Positions 1-7,671 of a stretch of 10,729 bases of DNA are shown piece by piece. Below the pieces are notes generated by a model that was not told the origin of the DNA, did not search any database, and saw only the letters and a list, made by a program, of their open reading frames with translations. The first letter of the stretch is position 1. Each line of letters starts with the position of its first letter. This DNA comes from Novosphingobium sp. (GTDB lineage: Bacteria > Pseudomonadota > Alphaproteobacteria > Sphingomonadales > Sphingomonadaceae): positions 1 to 10,729 of the forward strand of contig JAURNJ010000333.1 in NCBI GenBank assembly GCA_030830245.1, in the 5' to 3' direction. The position numbers were made by a program, and so were the translations under genes.

Positions 1-936
1 AACCCCAAGCGGGTGATCTTTGCGGAAGCCGAGGACGAGATCGTGCTGCGCGCCGCAGTCCAGTTTCGCGAATTCGGCTATGGCGAGCCGATCCTTGTTG
101 GACGCAGCCAGGCCGTGCTCGAAAAGATGGAGGAACTCGGCGTCTCCGATCCGCAGAGCTTCAGGATCGAGAACTCTGCCGTTTCCGAACATGTCGAGCC
201 AATGGTCGAATTGCTTTACCAGCGCCTGCAACGGCGTGGCTATCTCGAGCGCGACGTGCTGCGCATGGTCCGTAACGACCGCAACGTATTCGCATCGGGA
301 TTGCTCAAGCTGGGCGAGGGCGATGCCATGATTACCGGACTAACGCGCCCGTTTTCCCAGTCGATGATCGAGATCCGCCGTGTGCTGGATCCGGCACACG
401 GGCACCTGCCTTTCGGCATTCACGTTCTGGTTGGCAAGAACACGACCACGTTCCTTGCCGACACCACGATCAACGAGCGGCCGAGCGCGGAGGATCTGGC
501 GACCATCGCGATTGAGACCGCCGCCGTTGCCCGGCGACTGGGCCACGAACCGCGCGTTGCGTTCCTTTCATTCTCGACATTTGGCAATCCCGAAGGTCGC
601 TGGCTCGAACCGATCCGCGAAGCGGTGCATATTCTCGATCAGGGCAATCCGGGTTTCGAATACGAGGGCGACCTCGCCCCCGATGCCGCATTGAACCCAA
701 CCATCATGAAGAACTACCCCTTCAGCCGTCTGACTGGCCCGGCGAACGTGCTGATCATGCCGGGGCTACAATCGGCCAACATCTCGGCCAAGCTGCTGCG
801 TGAGCTGGCTGGTCAGGCGACGATCGGACCGATGCTGATCGGCATGGAAAAGCCGGTGCAGATCGCGCCTATGACGGCAATCGCGCCCGATGTGCTGACG
901 CTGGCGGTTCTGGCAGCGGCCGGGATTGCGGGCTGA
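1..936 (+). CDS. maeB: NADP-dependent malic enzyme, C-terminal phosphotransacetylase-like domain (5' partial)
   Basis: The frame is open from the first base and ends in TGA at 934-936, giving 311 residues of the end of a protein that starts outside the window. Seen: an opening NPKRVIFAEAEDE, then TRPFSQSMIEIRRVLD, TINERPSAEDLA, FLSFSTFGNP, EGDLAPDAALNP and a C-terminal GPANVLIMPGLQSANI. This series is typical of the phosphate-acetyltransferase-like domain fused to the C terminus of large (about 750-residue) MaeB-type malic enzymes, where it is thought to act in allosteric control by acetyl-CoA rather than in acetyl transfer. The enzyme oxidatively decarboxylates malate to pyruvate in the cytoplasm, making NADPH. 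The alternative is a free-standing Pta; the sequence pattern and the ending favour the malic enzyme, but the catalytic malic domain is not visible. A structured intergenic element follows directly. Confidence 0.85.
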   Translation, partial: NPKRVIFAEAEDEIVLRAAVQFREFGYGEPILVGRSQAVLEKMEELGVSDPQSFRIENSAVSEHVEPMVELLYQRLQRRGYLERDVLRMVRNDRNVFASGLLKLGEGDAMITGLTRPFSQSMIEIRRVLDPAHGHLPFGIHVLVGKNTTTFLADTTINERPSAEDLATIAIETAAVARRLGHEPRVAFLSFSTFGNPEGRWLEPIREAVHILDQGNPGFEYEGDLAPDAALNPTIMKNYPFSRLTGPANVLIMPGLQSANISAKLLRELAGQATIGPMLIGMEKPVQIAPMTAIAPDVLTLAVLAAAGIAG

Positions 937-1040
937 TACCAAAGCACGATGAGCTTGACCCATTTTGCTTTGGATAAGCCCGTGCGGCGCTTGAGCATTT
1001 CAAGGCGAGGATGCGTCAGCATCTTCGAGCCTTGGCATGA
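937..1040. repeat. Structured intergenic element with two hairpins, possible dispersed repeat or terminator
   Basis: This gap begins right after the malic enzyme stop. CCAAAGCA (939-946) pairs with TGCTTTGG (966-973) around a 19-base loop. A longer hairpin follows: CAAGGC (1001-1006) pairs with GCCTTG (1029-1034), and inside it GAGGATGC (1007-1014) pairs with GCATCTTC (1019-1026) around a GTCA loop, with one G-U pair and a two-base bulge. Between them, the region around 989-1005 can form another weak stem. No run of T follows either hairpin, so a classical factor-independent terminator is not supported. It lies between convergent genes (malic enzyme + and permease -), where it could serve as a two-way terminator or be a member of a dispersed repeat family. 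The repeat idea is inference; only one copy is in the window. Confidence 0.4.
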
Positions 1041-1051
1041 GGCAAGAACAG

Positions 1052-1822
1052 TCAGGTGAGGGCAGTCCACAGCCCGTAGGCGCTGGTGATCGTTAGCACC
1101 ACGCCGACCAGGATCATCAGCATGCGCGGCGGAAAATGGCGCGCCGCCCATGCGCCAAGCGGTGCGGCCAGGACGCCGCCGATCAGCAGGCCGAGCGTTG
1201 CCCCGGCAAGATCGCTGACTCCGAGGTGGAAGATGAAGGCGGCGGAGATCGCCACGGTCAGGAAAAACTCGACCGTGTTGACCGTGCCAACCACCATGCG
1301 CGGCTCTGCTCCCTGCATCAGCAGGTTCGAGGTTACCACAGGCCCCCAGCCGCCGCCGCCCGTGGCATCGAGCAAGCCGCCGATGAAGCCAAGCGGGCGG
1401 ACGTGGCGGACCGTGCGCTCGATCGGGCGGTAGCCGATCCCGCGCCATAGCAGGTAAAGGCCCATGAAGGTCAGGAACGTCAGCACGAATGGCTTGGCCA
1501 CCGCGCCATCGACCGAACTCAAAGCATAGGCGCCGATCACCCCGCCAACGATGGCGGCCGGCGTGAGCTTCCAAAACAGTGGCCAGTCGATATTCTTGTG
1601 GGCGATATGGCTGACGCCGGAGATGGCTCCGGTAAAAGCCTTGACGACATGGACCTGAGCCGATGCCTGCGCCGGAGCGACGCCCACCACGCCGACCAGC
1701 AGGGTGTTGCAGATGACCCCGAAGGCCATTCCCAACGCTCCGTCGACGAGCTGCGCGGCAAAGCCGATGGCGATGAACGGCCAGATCGCGTAAAGGTCGA
1801 TGCCAAGGGCAAGGTCGCCCAT
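1052..1822 (-). CDS. TauE/SafE family membrane permease (sulfite exporter-like)
   Basis: A 256-residue, highly hydrophobic protein with about eight predicted membrane segments in two related halves. The second half carries GFIGGLLDATGGGGWG at residues 145-160, the glycine-rich signature of the TauE/SafE (DUF81) family; the first half has the matching AAQLVDGALGMAFG at 22-35. Members move small anions or sulfur compounds (sulfite, sulfoacetate and others) across the inner membrane; the substrate here cannot be told from sequence. The frame is open back to 1960, but that start would run into the end of trmB. ATG at 1822 has AGGAG (1833-1837, minus strand) about ten bases ahead and begins where family homology should begin, so it is chosen. 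It lies 110 bases downstream of trmB with a palindrome in between, so it may have its own promoter. Confidence 0.85.
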   Translation of the reverse strand: MGDLALGIDLYAIWPFIAIGFAAQLVDGALGMAFGVICNTLLVGVVGVAPAQASAQVHVVKAFTGAISGVSHIAHKNIDWPLFWKLTPAAIVGGVIGAYALSSVDGAVAKPFVLTFLTFMGLYLLWRGIGYRPIERTVRHVRPLGFIGGLLDATGGGGWGPVVTSNLLMQGAEPRMVVGTVNTVEFFLTVAISAAFIFHLGVSDLAGATLGLLIGGVLAAPLGAWAARHFPPRMLMILVGVVLTITSAYGLWTALT

Positions 1823-1878
1823 TGCGATCTGTCTCCTGTGATTCTGCGTAGGTCTTATCGCAGGCGCAGCATGGCTCG

Positions 1879-1893
1879 AAGCAATTATTGCTT
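1879..1893. promoter_or_regulatory. 15-bp perfect palindrome upstream of the permease gene, possible operator
   Basis: AAGCAAT-T-ATTGCTT is a perfect two-fold palindrome, 7 bp each side of one central base. It lies in the 110-base gap between the trmB stop and the permease ATG, 57 bases upstream of that ATG. It is AT-rich in a GC-rich setting. A site of this size would suit a dimeric regulator such as a LysR or TetR family protein. No regulator gene is adjacent, and no convincing -35/-10 pair could be assigned. Confidence 0.3.
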
Positions 1894-1932
1894 GCTCCGG
1901 CAATTCAAATGCTTGTGGCTCATCTTGTGGCC

Positions 1933-2631
1933 CTACTTTCTTCGATAGCGGAAATACCACACCTCGTGGCCCTGCCGCCGCGCCTTTGCTTCATAGCGAG
2001 TTTCGGGCCAGCCACCCGGTCGCCTGAGAAAATCGGCCGGTGTGTCGCACAGCCATTCGAATTCGTCGGTAAATCGCTGCATCACCATCAGCGCATGGCG
2101 CAGATAGACCGGATGATCGGTGCCGAAGCGAAATTCGCCTCCCGGCTTGAGCTTGCTGGCGATCATCGCCACCGGACCGTCGTTCATCATCCGTCGCTTG
2201 GCATGACGGGCCTTTGGCCAGGGATCGGGGTGGAGGAGATAGACGAAGGACAGGGCTTCATCGGGCACGCGCGCTAGCACTTCGAGAGCATCGCCATGAT
2301 GCAGCCGCACGTTGCTGAGGTGCCGGTCTCTGATATGGACGAGGGCTTGGGCGACGCCATTCAGGAAAGGTTCTGCGCCGATGAACCCGTGATCGGGGAG
2401 CATGTCGGCGCGCTCTGTCATGTGCTCGCCGCCGCCGAATCCGATCTCGAAGTGAAGCTGCTTGTCGAAACCGAACAAGCGCTCGGCAGTGACCGGGCCT
2501 TCGCCCGGCACGGCGATCTGCGGCAGCAGGCGCTCGACCAGTTCCTGCTGCCCCTTGCGCAGGGGCTTGCCCATCGACCGGCCATAAAGGCGGTTGAGCG
2601 TCAGGGGGTCTCCGGGCTTGTTCGCAGTCAT
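1933..2631 (-). CDS. trmB: tRNA (guanine-N7-)-methyltransferase TrmB
   Basis: A 232-residue cytoplasmic enzyme that places m7G at position 46 in the variable loop of tRNAs, using S-adenosylmethionine. Seen in order: NRLYGRS near the start (residues 13-19), the SAM-binding EIGFGGGEH (62-70), GFIGAEPF (82-89), HHGDA (111-115), the family hallmark HPDPWPKARHAKRR (134-147), GTDHP (170-174) and TRYEAKARRQG (211-221), which matches the tRNA-binding end of TrmB. Length is normal for the family. ATG at 2631 is preferred. A TTG at 2661 would add ten residues, but would place the start inside a strong hairpin (2652-2682). Neither start has a strong ribosome-binding site. It lies 62 bases after the E1 gene on the same strand. 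Confidence 0.95.
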   Translation of the reverse strand: MTANKPGDPLTLNRLYGRSMGKPLRKGQQELVERLLPQIAVPGEGPVTAERLFGFDKQLHFEIGFGGGEHMTERADMLPDHGFIGAEPFLNGVAQALVHIRDRHLSNVRLHHGDALEVLARVPDEALSFVYLLHPDPWPKARHAKRRMMNDGPVAMIASKLKPGGEFRFGTDHPVYLRHALMVMQRFTDEFEWLCDTPADFLRRPGGWPETRYEAKARRQGHEVWYFRYRRK

Positions 2632-2651
2632 GGCCCGGGCCGTTGGCAGCG

Positions 2652-2682
2652 GGGAACGCAACGGTCAATCCGCTGCGTTCCC
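2652..2682 (-). terminator. Hairpin between the fused E1 gene and trmB, possible terminator or attenuator
   Basis: GGGAACGCA (2652-2660) pairs perfectly with TGCGTTCCC (2674-2682). After one mismatch, CGG (2662-2664) pairs with CCG (2670-2672) around a five-base loop. The hairpin starts 11 bases after the E1 stop, a usual terminator position for that minus-strand gene. It has no T run after it, so it is not a textbook intrinsic terminator; it could equally stabilise the mRNA end or sit in the trmB leader. Its presence argues against the upstream TTG start of trmB. Confidence 0.4.
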
Positions 2683-2693
2683 TGTTGCGGCAA

Positions 2694-4736
2694 TCAATAG
2701 GCGCAGACTTCCTTAACGCGCGCGGCGATGGACGCCGCGTTCGGCATCTGCGCCGCCTCGATCTTGGCGTTGAAGCTGATCGGGATATAGTCAGCGCCGA
2801 AGCGGCAGGCCGGCGCCTTCAACTTGCCGAACAGTTCTTCGTTGATCGTTGCGGCAATTTCCGATCCCAGCCCGCAGAATTCGGTCGCGGCGTGGACGAC
2901 CAGCGCGCGGCCGGTCTTTTTCACCGAATCGAGCACGCGATGGTAGTCGAGCGGCATCAGCGAGCGCAGGTCGATGACTTCGGCGTTGATGCCCTGTTCG
3001 GCGAGCGTGTTCGCGGCGGCCATGCACTGGTGCAGGGTCCAGCCATAGGTGATGATCGAAATATCGGTGCCCTCGCGCACCGTCTTGGCGACGCCGAACG
3101 GGATGCGGTAGTCACCAACAGGCACCTCGTTCTTCGGTGCGCCGAAGATCAACGCCATCGATTCCATCACCACGCACGGGTCGTCGTCCCAGATCGCGGT
3201 CGAAAGCAGCCCCTTGGCGTCGAGCGCGCTCGACGGATAGGCTACCTTCAGCCCGGGCGTGTGCAGCAGCCATGATTCAAGCGACTGGCTGTGCTGCGCG
3301 CCGAAACCGCCAATTCCGCCCGAGGTCAGCACCCGGATCGTCATCGGCACATGGGTCGCGCTACCCGACATGTAACGTTGCTTGGCCGCGTGGTTGGAGA
3401 TCTGGTCCATGCACACCGCGGTGAAATCGCTGAACATGATTTCGCAAATGGGCCGCATGCCGACCAGCGCCGAGCCGATGCCCGCGCCGATGATCGCCTG
3501 TTCGGCGATCGGGGTCGGGCGCACGCGATCAGCGCCCCATTTGGTCTGGAGACCGGCGGAAGTCTTGAACACGCCGCCGGGAGGGTCGCCGATGTCCTCG
3601 CCCATCATGATCACGCCGGGATCGGCTTCGAGCGCATTATCCTGTGCGGAGATGATCGCTTCGAACATGCCCATTTCTCGGGTCTCGCCGGATATCGGCG
3701 CCTCGGCCTCGCGCACCGGATAGACGCCGCGACGCGGCACCACGGTGTTGTCGGCATAGACGTCCTCGAACATCACCGCTTGGGTGGTTTCCTCGGCAGC
3801 GAGCGCGAATTCGACGGCTTCCCTCACTTCGGCGGCGGCAGCGGAATCGATCCCGGCCAGTTCCTCTTCGGTGCAGATGCCTGCCTCGATAAGCAGGGCG
3901 CGGGTCTTTGGCACAGGCCAGTTGGCCTTGCCCGCCGCAAGTTCTTCCGCGGTCAACAGTTCGTTGTCCTGGAAGCCCGCATGCGTTCCCAGCCGCAAGG
4001 TTACAGCCTCGACGAAGACCGGGCCATTACCCGAGCGGCACATCTCGACCGCCTCGGTCATGCCCTTGTGGAAGGCGACCGGATCGTTGCCGTCAAGCTT
4101 CATGCCCTTGAACCCGTAACCCGCCGCGCGGCCCGCGAAATCGGGGCTGGCGGTGTAATCGGGGATCTTGGTGTATTCGCCGATCTGGTTGTTCTGGCAC
4201 AGGAAGATGACCGGCAGTTTCCACACGCCCGCAAGGTTCATCGCTTCGTGCACTGCGCCGATCGAGGTCGCGCCGTCGCCGAAGTTGACCACGGTGACGC
4301 GCTTCTCGCCGCGCAGCTTGGCCGCGAGCGCTAGGCCGTTGGCAATCGGAGCGCCAGCGCCGACGATTGCGGTGGTGAGCATCGAGCCGCTTGAAGGATC
4401 GGAAATGTGGGGCGAGCCGCCCTTGCCCTTGTTGACGCCCGCGGACCGGCCCAGCGTTTCGGCGAACAGGCCTTTGAGGTCCACGCCCTTGGCGACCTGG
4501 TCATGGATGCCGCGATAGATGGTGACCATGTAGTCGTCGTTGTCGGTCATCGTCGAAATCGTGGCCGGGATGCATTCCTGACCGGTCATCGGCCAATAGC
4601 TGAAGAACATCTTGCCCTGCTGCTGGCCCGCCTTGATCGCCTTGTCCACCTCGTGGATGCGCGACATCTGGACGTAGATCTGCTTGAGCGTGTCGGGATC
4701 GATCCCGAGGTTCGATTTGGCCAGTGTATCGGACAT
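2694..4736 (-). CDS. Fused alpha/beta E1 component of a thiamine-dependent 2-oxoacid dehydrogenase
   Basis: A 680-residue protein joining the two E1 subunits, normally separate genes, in one chain. Residues 1 to about 330 are the alpha part: the thiamine diphosphate motif GDGA (153-156) is followed 26 residues later by NN (182-183), with GGSPH at 106-110. Residues from about 355 are the beta part: GEDIG (379-383), GGVFKTSAGL (387-396), the TPIAEQA stretch with E412, FSDF (435-438), AQHSQSLE (480-487) and a transketolase C-terminal domain (about 545-675). E1 decarboxylates a 2-oxoacid and passes the acyl group to a lipoyl E2. No lipoyl domain, E2 or E3 gene is in the window. Family resemblance is to the branched-chain/acetoin/pyruvate type; the substrate is not decided. 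ATG at 4736 is chosen because GGGAG (4746-4750) precedes it by nine bases and homology starts there; the open frame continues to 4925, where it runs through the ctrA terminator. Confidence 0.9.
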   Translation of the reverse strand: MSDTLAKSNLGIDPDTLKQIYVQMSRIHEVDKAIKAGQQQGKMFFSYWPMTGQECIPATISTMTDNDDYMVTIYRGIHDQVAKGVDLKGLFAETLGRSAGVNKGKGGSPHISDPSSGSMLTTAIVGAGAPIANGLALAAKLRGEKRVTVVNFGDGATSIGAVHEAMNLAGVWKLPVIFLCQNNQIGEYTKIPDYTASPDFAGRAAGYGFKGMKLDGNDPVAFHKGMTEAVEMCRSGNGPVFVEAVTLRLGTHAGFQDNELLTAEELAAGKANWPVPKTRALLIEAGICTEEELAGIDSAAAAEVREAVEFALAAEETTQAVMFEDVYADNTVVPRRGVYPVREAEAPISGETREMGMFEAIISAQDNALEADPGVIMMGEDIGDPPGGVFKTSAGLQTKWGADRVRPTPIAEQAIIGAGIGSALVGMRPICEIMFSDFTAVCMDQISNHAAKQRYMSGSATHVPMTIRVLTSGGIGGFGAQHSQSLESWLLHTPGLKVAYPSSALDAKGLLSTAIWDDDPCVVMESMALIFGAPKNEVPVGDYRIPFGVAKTVREGTDISIITYGWTLHQCMAAANTLAEQGINAEVIDLRSLMPLDYHRVLDSVKKTGRALVVHAATEFCGLGSEIAATINEELFGKLKAPACRFGADYIPISFNAKIEAAQMPNAASIAARVKEVCAY

Positions 4737-4870
4737 GTTCCTGCTCTCCCGTTGCGCCGGCCAAAGAATCGGACCGGGCTGCAAAATGCTCCGTGCGTGA
4801 GGCATTGGGCATATGAGCGGGACGCGCGGCAGGCAAGATGGGGAATCAAACATCGGCGCGGCGGTGAGCC

Positions 4871-4903
4871 AAAAAAACAACCCGCCCCCTTTCGGGAGCG
4901 GGT
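4871..4903 (-). terminator. Factor-independent terminator of ctrA
   Basis: On the minus strand ACCCGC (4903-4898) pairs with GCGGGT (4885-4880). After one mismatch, CCC (4896-4894) pairs with GGG (4889-4887) around a four-base GAAA loop. Two bases later comes a run of seven T (4877-4871). This is the best intrinsic terminator in the window. It begins 54 bases after the ctrA stop and reads in the same direction, so it ends ctrA transcription and insulates the E1 gene, which must then have its own promoter between about 4737 and 4870. No confident -35/-10 pair was found there. Confidence 0.85.
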
Positions 4904-4957
4904 CGCCTTTCGTTGCCCCCCGCAACGGTTGGACCGGGTAGTCCTAGATATTCAAAG

Positions 4958-5653
<696 letters not shown>

Positions 5654-5721
5654 GGGATGCCCCCTGTTATCTTGCCCCGTTCGACCCGCCATAACCGTTC
5701 CTCAACGGTCATTGCCGGCCA

Positions 5722-5729
5722 TTAACCAT
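5722..5729 (+). promoter_or_regulatory. CtrA half-site TTAACCAT upstream of ctrA
   Basis: The octamer TTAACCAT matches the non-gapped CtrA half-site motif described in Caulobacter. It lies 69 bases upstream of the ctrA start codon and reads on the plus strand, opposite to the gene. It overlaps the putative -10 element of the ctrA promoter, which fits a repressing or fine-tuning role. The match is exact; binding is inference. Confidence 0.5.
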
Positions 5730-5754
5730 ACGACCTATGAACGCGAAAGGTTAA
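5725..5754 (-). promoter_or_regulatory. Putative ctrA promoter
   Basis: On the minus strand TTAACC (5754-5749) is placed as a -35 element and TATGGT (5730-5725) as a -10 element with an 18-base spacer. Each matches 4 of 6 positions of the standard consensus. The -35 lies inside the CtrA-like site at 5751-5765, an arrangement typical of CtrA-activated promoters. A start of transcription near 5718 would give a leader of about 65 bases. The assignment rests on sequence matching alone. Confidence 0.35.
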
Positions 5755-5765
5755 CGTCAGGTAAA
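5751..5765. promoter_or_regulatory. Near-consensus CtrA binding site
   Basis: TTAA, seven bases, then TAAA (TTTA-N7-TTAA on the other strand). This is one mismatch from the gapped CtrA consensus TTAA-N7-TTAA, with the correct spacing. It lies about 100 bases upstream of the ctrA start and overlaps the putative -35 element. Together with the half-site at 5722-5729 it supports direct autoregulation of ctrA. Confidence 0.5.
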
Positions 5766-5772
5766 GGGGCTT

Positions 5773-5785
5773 GAGTCCGTGAGTC
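5773..5785. promoter_or_regulatory. Paired GANTC sites (likely CcrM methylation sites) upstream of ctrA
   Basis: GAGTC occurs at 5773-5777 and again at 5781-5785, eight bases apart, just upstream of the CtrA-like site. GANTC is the target of the cell-cycle DNA methyltransferase CcrM of alphaproteobacteria, and in Caulobacter the methylation state of a GANTC in the ctrA P1 promoter times its firing. The sites are seen; a methylation role here is inferred from that precedent. Confidence 0.4.
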
Positions 5786-5799
5786 GCGAATGTCCAGCT

Positions 5800-6426
5800 T
5801 TAATTTGCCGATGGCTCGCCGCCGGTCTTTCGTCCGCTCCCGAACAGCGCCCTGATAAAACGCCTTGCGAGCAGTAGGAGCGCGACGACCAGCGCCAGCA
5901 GGACGAGTGCAATGATCCCGGCCACTTCGGGATACTGGTAGGCGAGATAGAGTGCGCCGCCGGTTGCCACATCCTCGAGCGTCGAGACAGCGACGTTGCT
6001 GAACGGTTCGGGGCTGGCGTTGACCACGGCCCGGGTTCCCGCCTTGCTCCCATGGGAAAGCAGCGTCGCGCCGCCGCCCAGAATGAAGGCAATGACCTGC
6101 GTGGTGGGATCGCCCGGATCGACGATGGCGAGAGTCAACAAGGCACCGCCGACCGGGCGGATGAAGGTGTGCACCGCATCCCAGGCGGAATCGATCCAGG
6201 CCACTTTGTCGGCGAAAAATTCGGCGAGCGTTGCCACTCCGGCCACGCCAATCACCCACGGATTGGCGAGGATCTGCAGGCTTTGCAGGTGATCGGGCAG
6301 GGGCAGCACGCCGAAATTCATCGCGATCCCCGTGGCCAGGATGCACAAGTACAGCCGCCAGCCAGCGAGCAGGCTGAGCGAGCCGGCTAGCCCCAGGATT
6401 TCCAGCGTACCCATGTGCTCGGTCAT
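5800..6426 (-). CDS. DUF4126 family membrane protein of unknown function
   Basis: A 208-residue inner-membrane protein. Hydrophobic segments lie at about 10-40, 55-70, 92-105, 110-123 and 168-187. Conserved-looking polar positions match the DUF4126 pattern: EFFADKVAWIDSAWDAVHTFIRP spans residues 69-91 (E69, D73, K74, D79, D83, H86), followed by GGGATLLSHGSKAGTR (117-132) and SPEPFSN (138-144). No biochemical role is established for the family, and none is assigned here. The charged tail (188-208) should face the cytoplasm. ATG at 6426 has GGGAG (6434-6438) seven bases ahead; a second ATG four codons in (6414) is possible. It lies 69 bases downstream of the thiolase gene and 146 bases upstream of ctrA, on the same strand. 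That last gap holds the ctrA control region. Confidence 0.8.
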   Translation of the reverse strand: MTEHMGTLEILGLAGSLSLLAGWRLYLCILATGIAMNFGVLPLPDHLQSLQILANPWVIGVAGVATLAEFFADKVAWIDSAWDAVHTFIRPVGGALLTLAIVDPGDPTTQVIAFILGGGATLLSHGSKAGTRAVVNASPEPFSNVAVSTLEDVATGGALYLAYQYPEVAGIIALVLLALVVALLLLARRFIRALFGSGRKTGGEPSAN

Positions 6427-6459
6427 GCACTCACTCCCGCGCGGAACGCACAGATGCGC

Positions 6460-6480
6460 CTTGCGCGGGAGGTTCGCAAG
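6460..6480 (-). other. Small hairpin after the thiolase gene
   Basis: CTTGCG (6460-6465) pairs with CGCAAG (6475-6480) around a nine-base loop, 15 bases after the thiolase stop. There is no T run, so it is at most a weak or factor-dependent terminator, or mRNA end structure, between the thiolase and DUF4126 genes. Confidence 0.25.
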
Positions 6481-6495
6481 CCCCGGCAGTTGCGA

Positions 6496-7671
6496 TCAGA
6501 AGATCTCGAACAGTCCTGCCGCGCCCATGCCGCCGCCCACACACATGGTGACGACCGCGTATTTCACGCCGCGCCGCTTGCCCTCGAACAGGACATGCAT
6601 TGCCGCGCGCGCTCCGGTCATGCCATAGGGATGGCCGATCGAGATGGCGCCGCCATCGACATTGAGCAGCTCGTTGGGGATGCCAAGCCGGTCGCGGCAA
6701 TAGACCACCTGCACGGCGAAAGCCTCGTTCAGTTCCCACAGGCCGATGTCGTCCATCTTCAGGCCGTTGCGCTCCAGCAGGCGGGGAACGGCGAAGACCG
6801 GGCCGATGCCCATTTCGTCCGGGTCGGTACCGGCGACCGCCACGTTGACCAGCCGGCCCAGCGGCTCAAGCCCACGCTGCGAGGCGGTCTTTGCCTCCAT
6901 CAGCACCAGCGCGGCCGACCCGTCCGAAAGCTGGCTGGCGTTGCCTGCCGTCACGATGCCGCCTGCGAGCACAGGCTTGAGGCCTGCAAGGCTTTCCAGC
7001 GTGGTGCCCGGACGGTTGCCCTCGTCCTTGGTCAGCGTGATCTCCTTCATGGAAATCGCGCCTGTCTCCTTGTCGGCAACGCCCATATTGCGCGTCACGG
7101 CGAAGATTTCCCGGTCGAAGCGCCCCGCTTCCTGCGCGGCGGCGGTGCGCGCCTGCGATTGCACGGCATATTCGTCGCAGGTCTCGCGGCTGATGCCATA
7201 GCGCTGACCGACCACTTCAGCGGTTTGCAGCATCGGCATGTAGGCGTCCGGACGCACCGCGATCAGCTCTTCGTCGGGATCGCCGAAATTCTGCGGCACC
7301 TGAACCGTCGAGATGGATTCCTGGCCGCCGCCTATCGCAATGTCCTGCCCGTCGAGCACGATCTGCTTAGCCGCCGTCGCCACTGCCACCAGGCCCGAGG
7401 CGCATTGGCGATTGATGCTCATGGCCGAAACCGAGGTGGGCAAGCCTGCGCGCATGACGGCATTGCGGCCGATGCTGAAGTTCTGCGAACCCTGGCCAAG
7501 CGCCGCGCCCCAGACAACGTCTTCCACCTCGCCGCCTTCAAGGCCCGCGCGCTTCACTGCTTCGGCGATGGAGAGTGCGCCCAGCGTCGGCCCCTTGGTG
7601 GCATTGAACGCGCCCCGGTAGGCCCGGCCGATGGGGGTGCGGGCGGCGGCAACGATAACGGCATCACGCAT
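6496..7671 (-). CDS. Thiolase family protein (acetyl-CoA C-acetyltransferase / 3-ketoacyl-CoA thiolase)
   Basis: A 391-residue cytoplasmic enzyme of normal thiolase length. Seen: N-terminal [19 protein letters not shown], the nucleophile C90 in [18 protein letters not shown] (312-321), the catalytic H347 in [16 protein letters not shown], and the second catalytic cysteine C377 in [15 protein letters not shown]. All catalytic residues are intact. It either cleaves 3-ketoacyl-CoA (degradation) or condenses acetyl-CoA; the [10 protein letters not shown] variant is common in the degradative or broad-range clade, so a fatty or aromatic acid catabolic role is favoured but not proven. ATG at 7671 has AGGA about seven bases ahead. 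Its start overlaps the end of the upstream hydratase gene by eight bases, so the two are translationally linked. No phasin or PHB synthase is adjacent, which makes a polyester role less likely. Confidence 0.92.
   Translation of the reverse strand: MRDAVIVAAARTPIGRAYRGAFNATKGPTLGALSIAEAVKRAGLEGGEVEDVVWGAALGQGSQNFSIGRNAVMRAGLPTSVSAMSINRQCASGLVAVATAAKQIVLDGQDIAIGGGQESISTVQVPQNFGDPDEELIAVRPDAYMPMLQTAEVVGQRYGISRETCDEYAVQSQARTAAAQEAGRFDREIFAVTRNMGVADKETGAISMKEITLTKDEGNRPGTTLESLAGLKPVLAGGIVTAGNASQLSDGSAALVLMEAKTASQRGLEPLGRLVNVAVAGTDPDEMGIGPVFAVPRLLERNGLKMDDIGLWELNEAFAVQVVYCRDRLGIPNELLNVDGGAISIGHPYGMTGARAAMHVLFEGKRRGVKYAVVTMCVGGGMGAAGLFEIF

Noticed and set aside
813..1574. Long open frame on the minus strand antisense to the malic enzyme end and overlapping the permease gene
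   Set aside because: It is Arg/Gly/Pro-rich with no domain pattern, and the TauE-type permease is clearly the real frame in the shared region.
3291..4334. 347-codon open frame on the plus strand
   Set aside because: Antisense to the well-supported fused E1 gene, with no recognisable motif.
4800..4835. Promoter for the E1 gene (TTGCCT, 17 bases, TATGCC on the minus strand)
   Set aside because: The -10 match is only 3 of 6, so it is too weak to report, although a promoter is expected in this gap.
4737..4925. N-terminal extension of the E1 protein by 63 residues
   Set aside because: It would start upstream of the ctrA terminator hairpin and read through its T run; the start at 4736 has a ribosome-binding site and begins at the conserved region.
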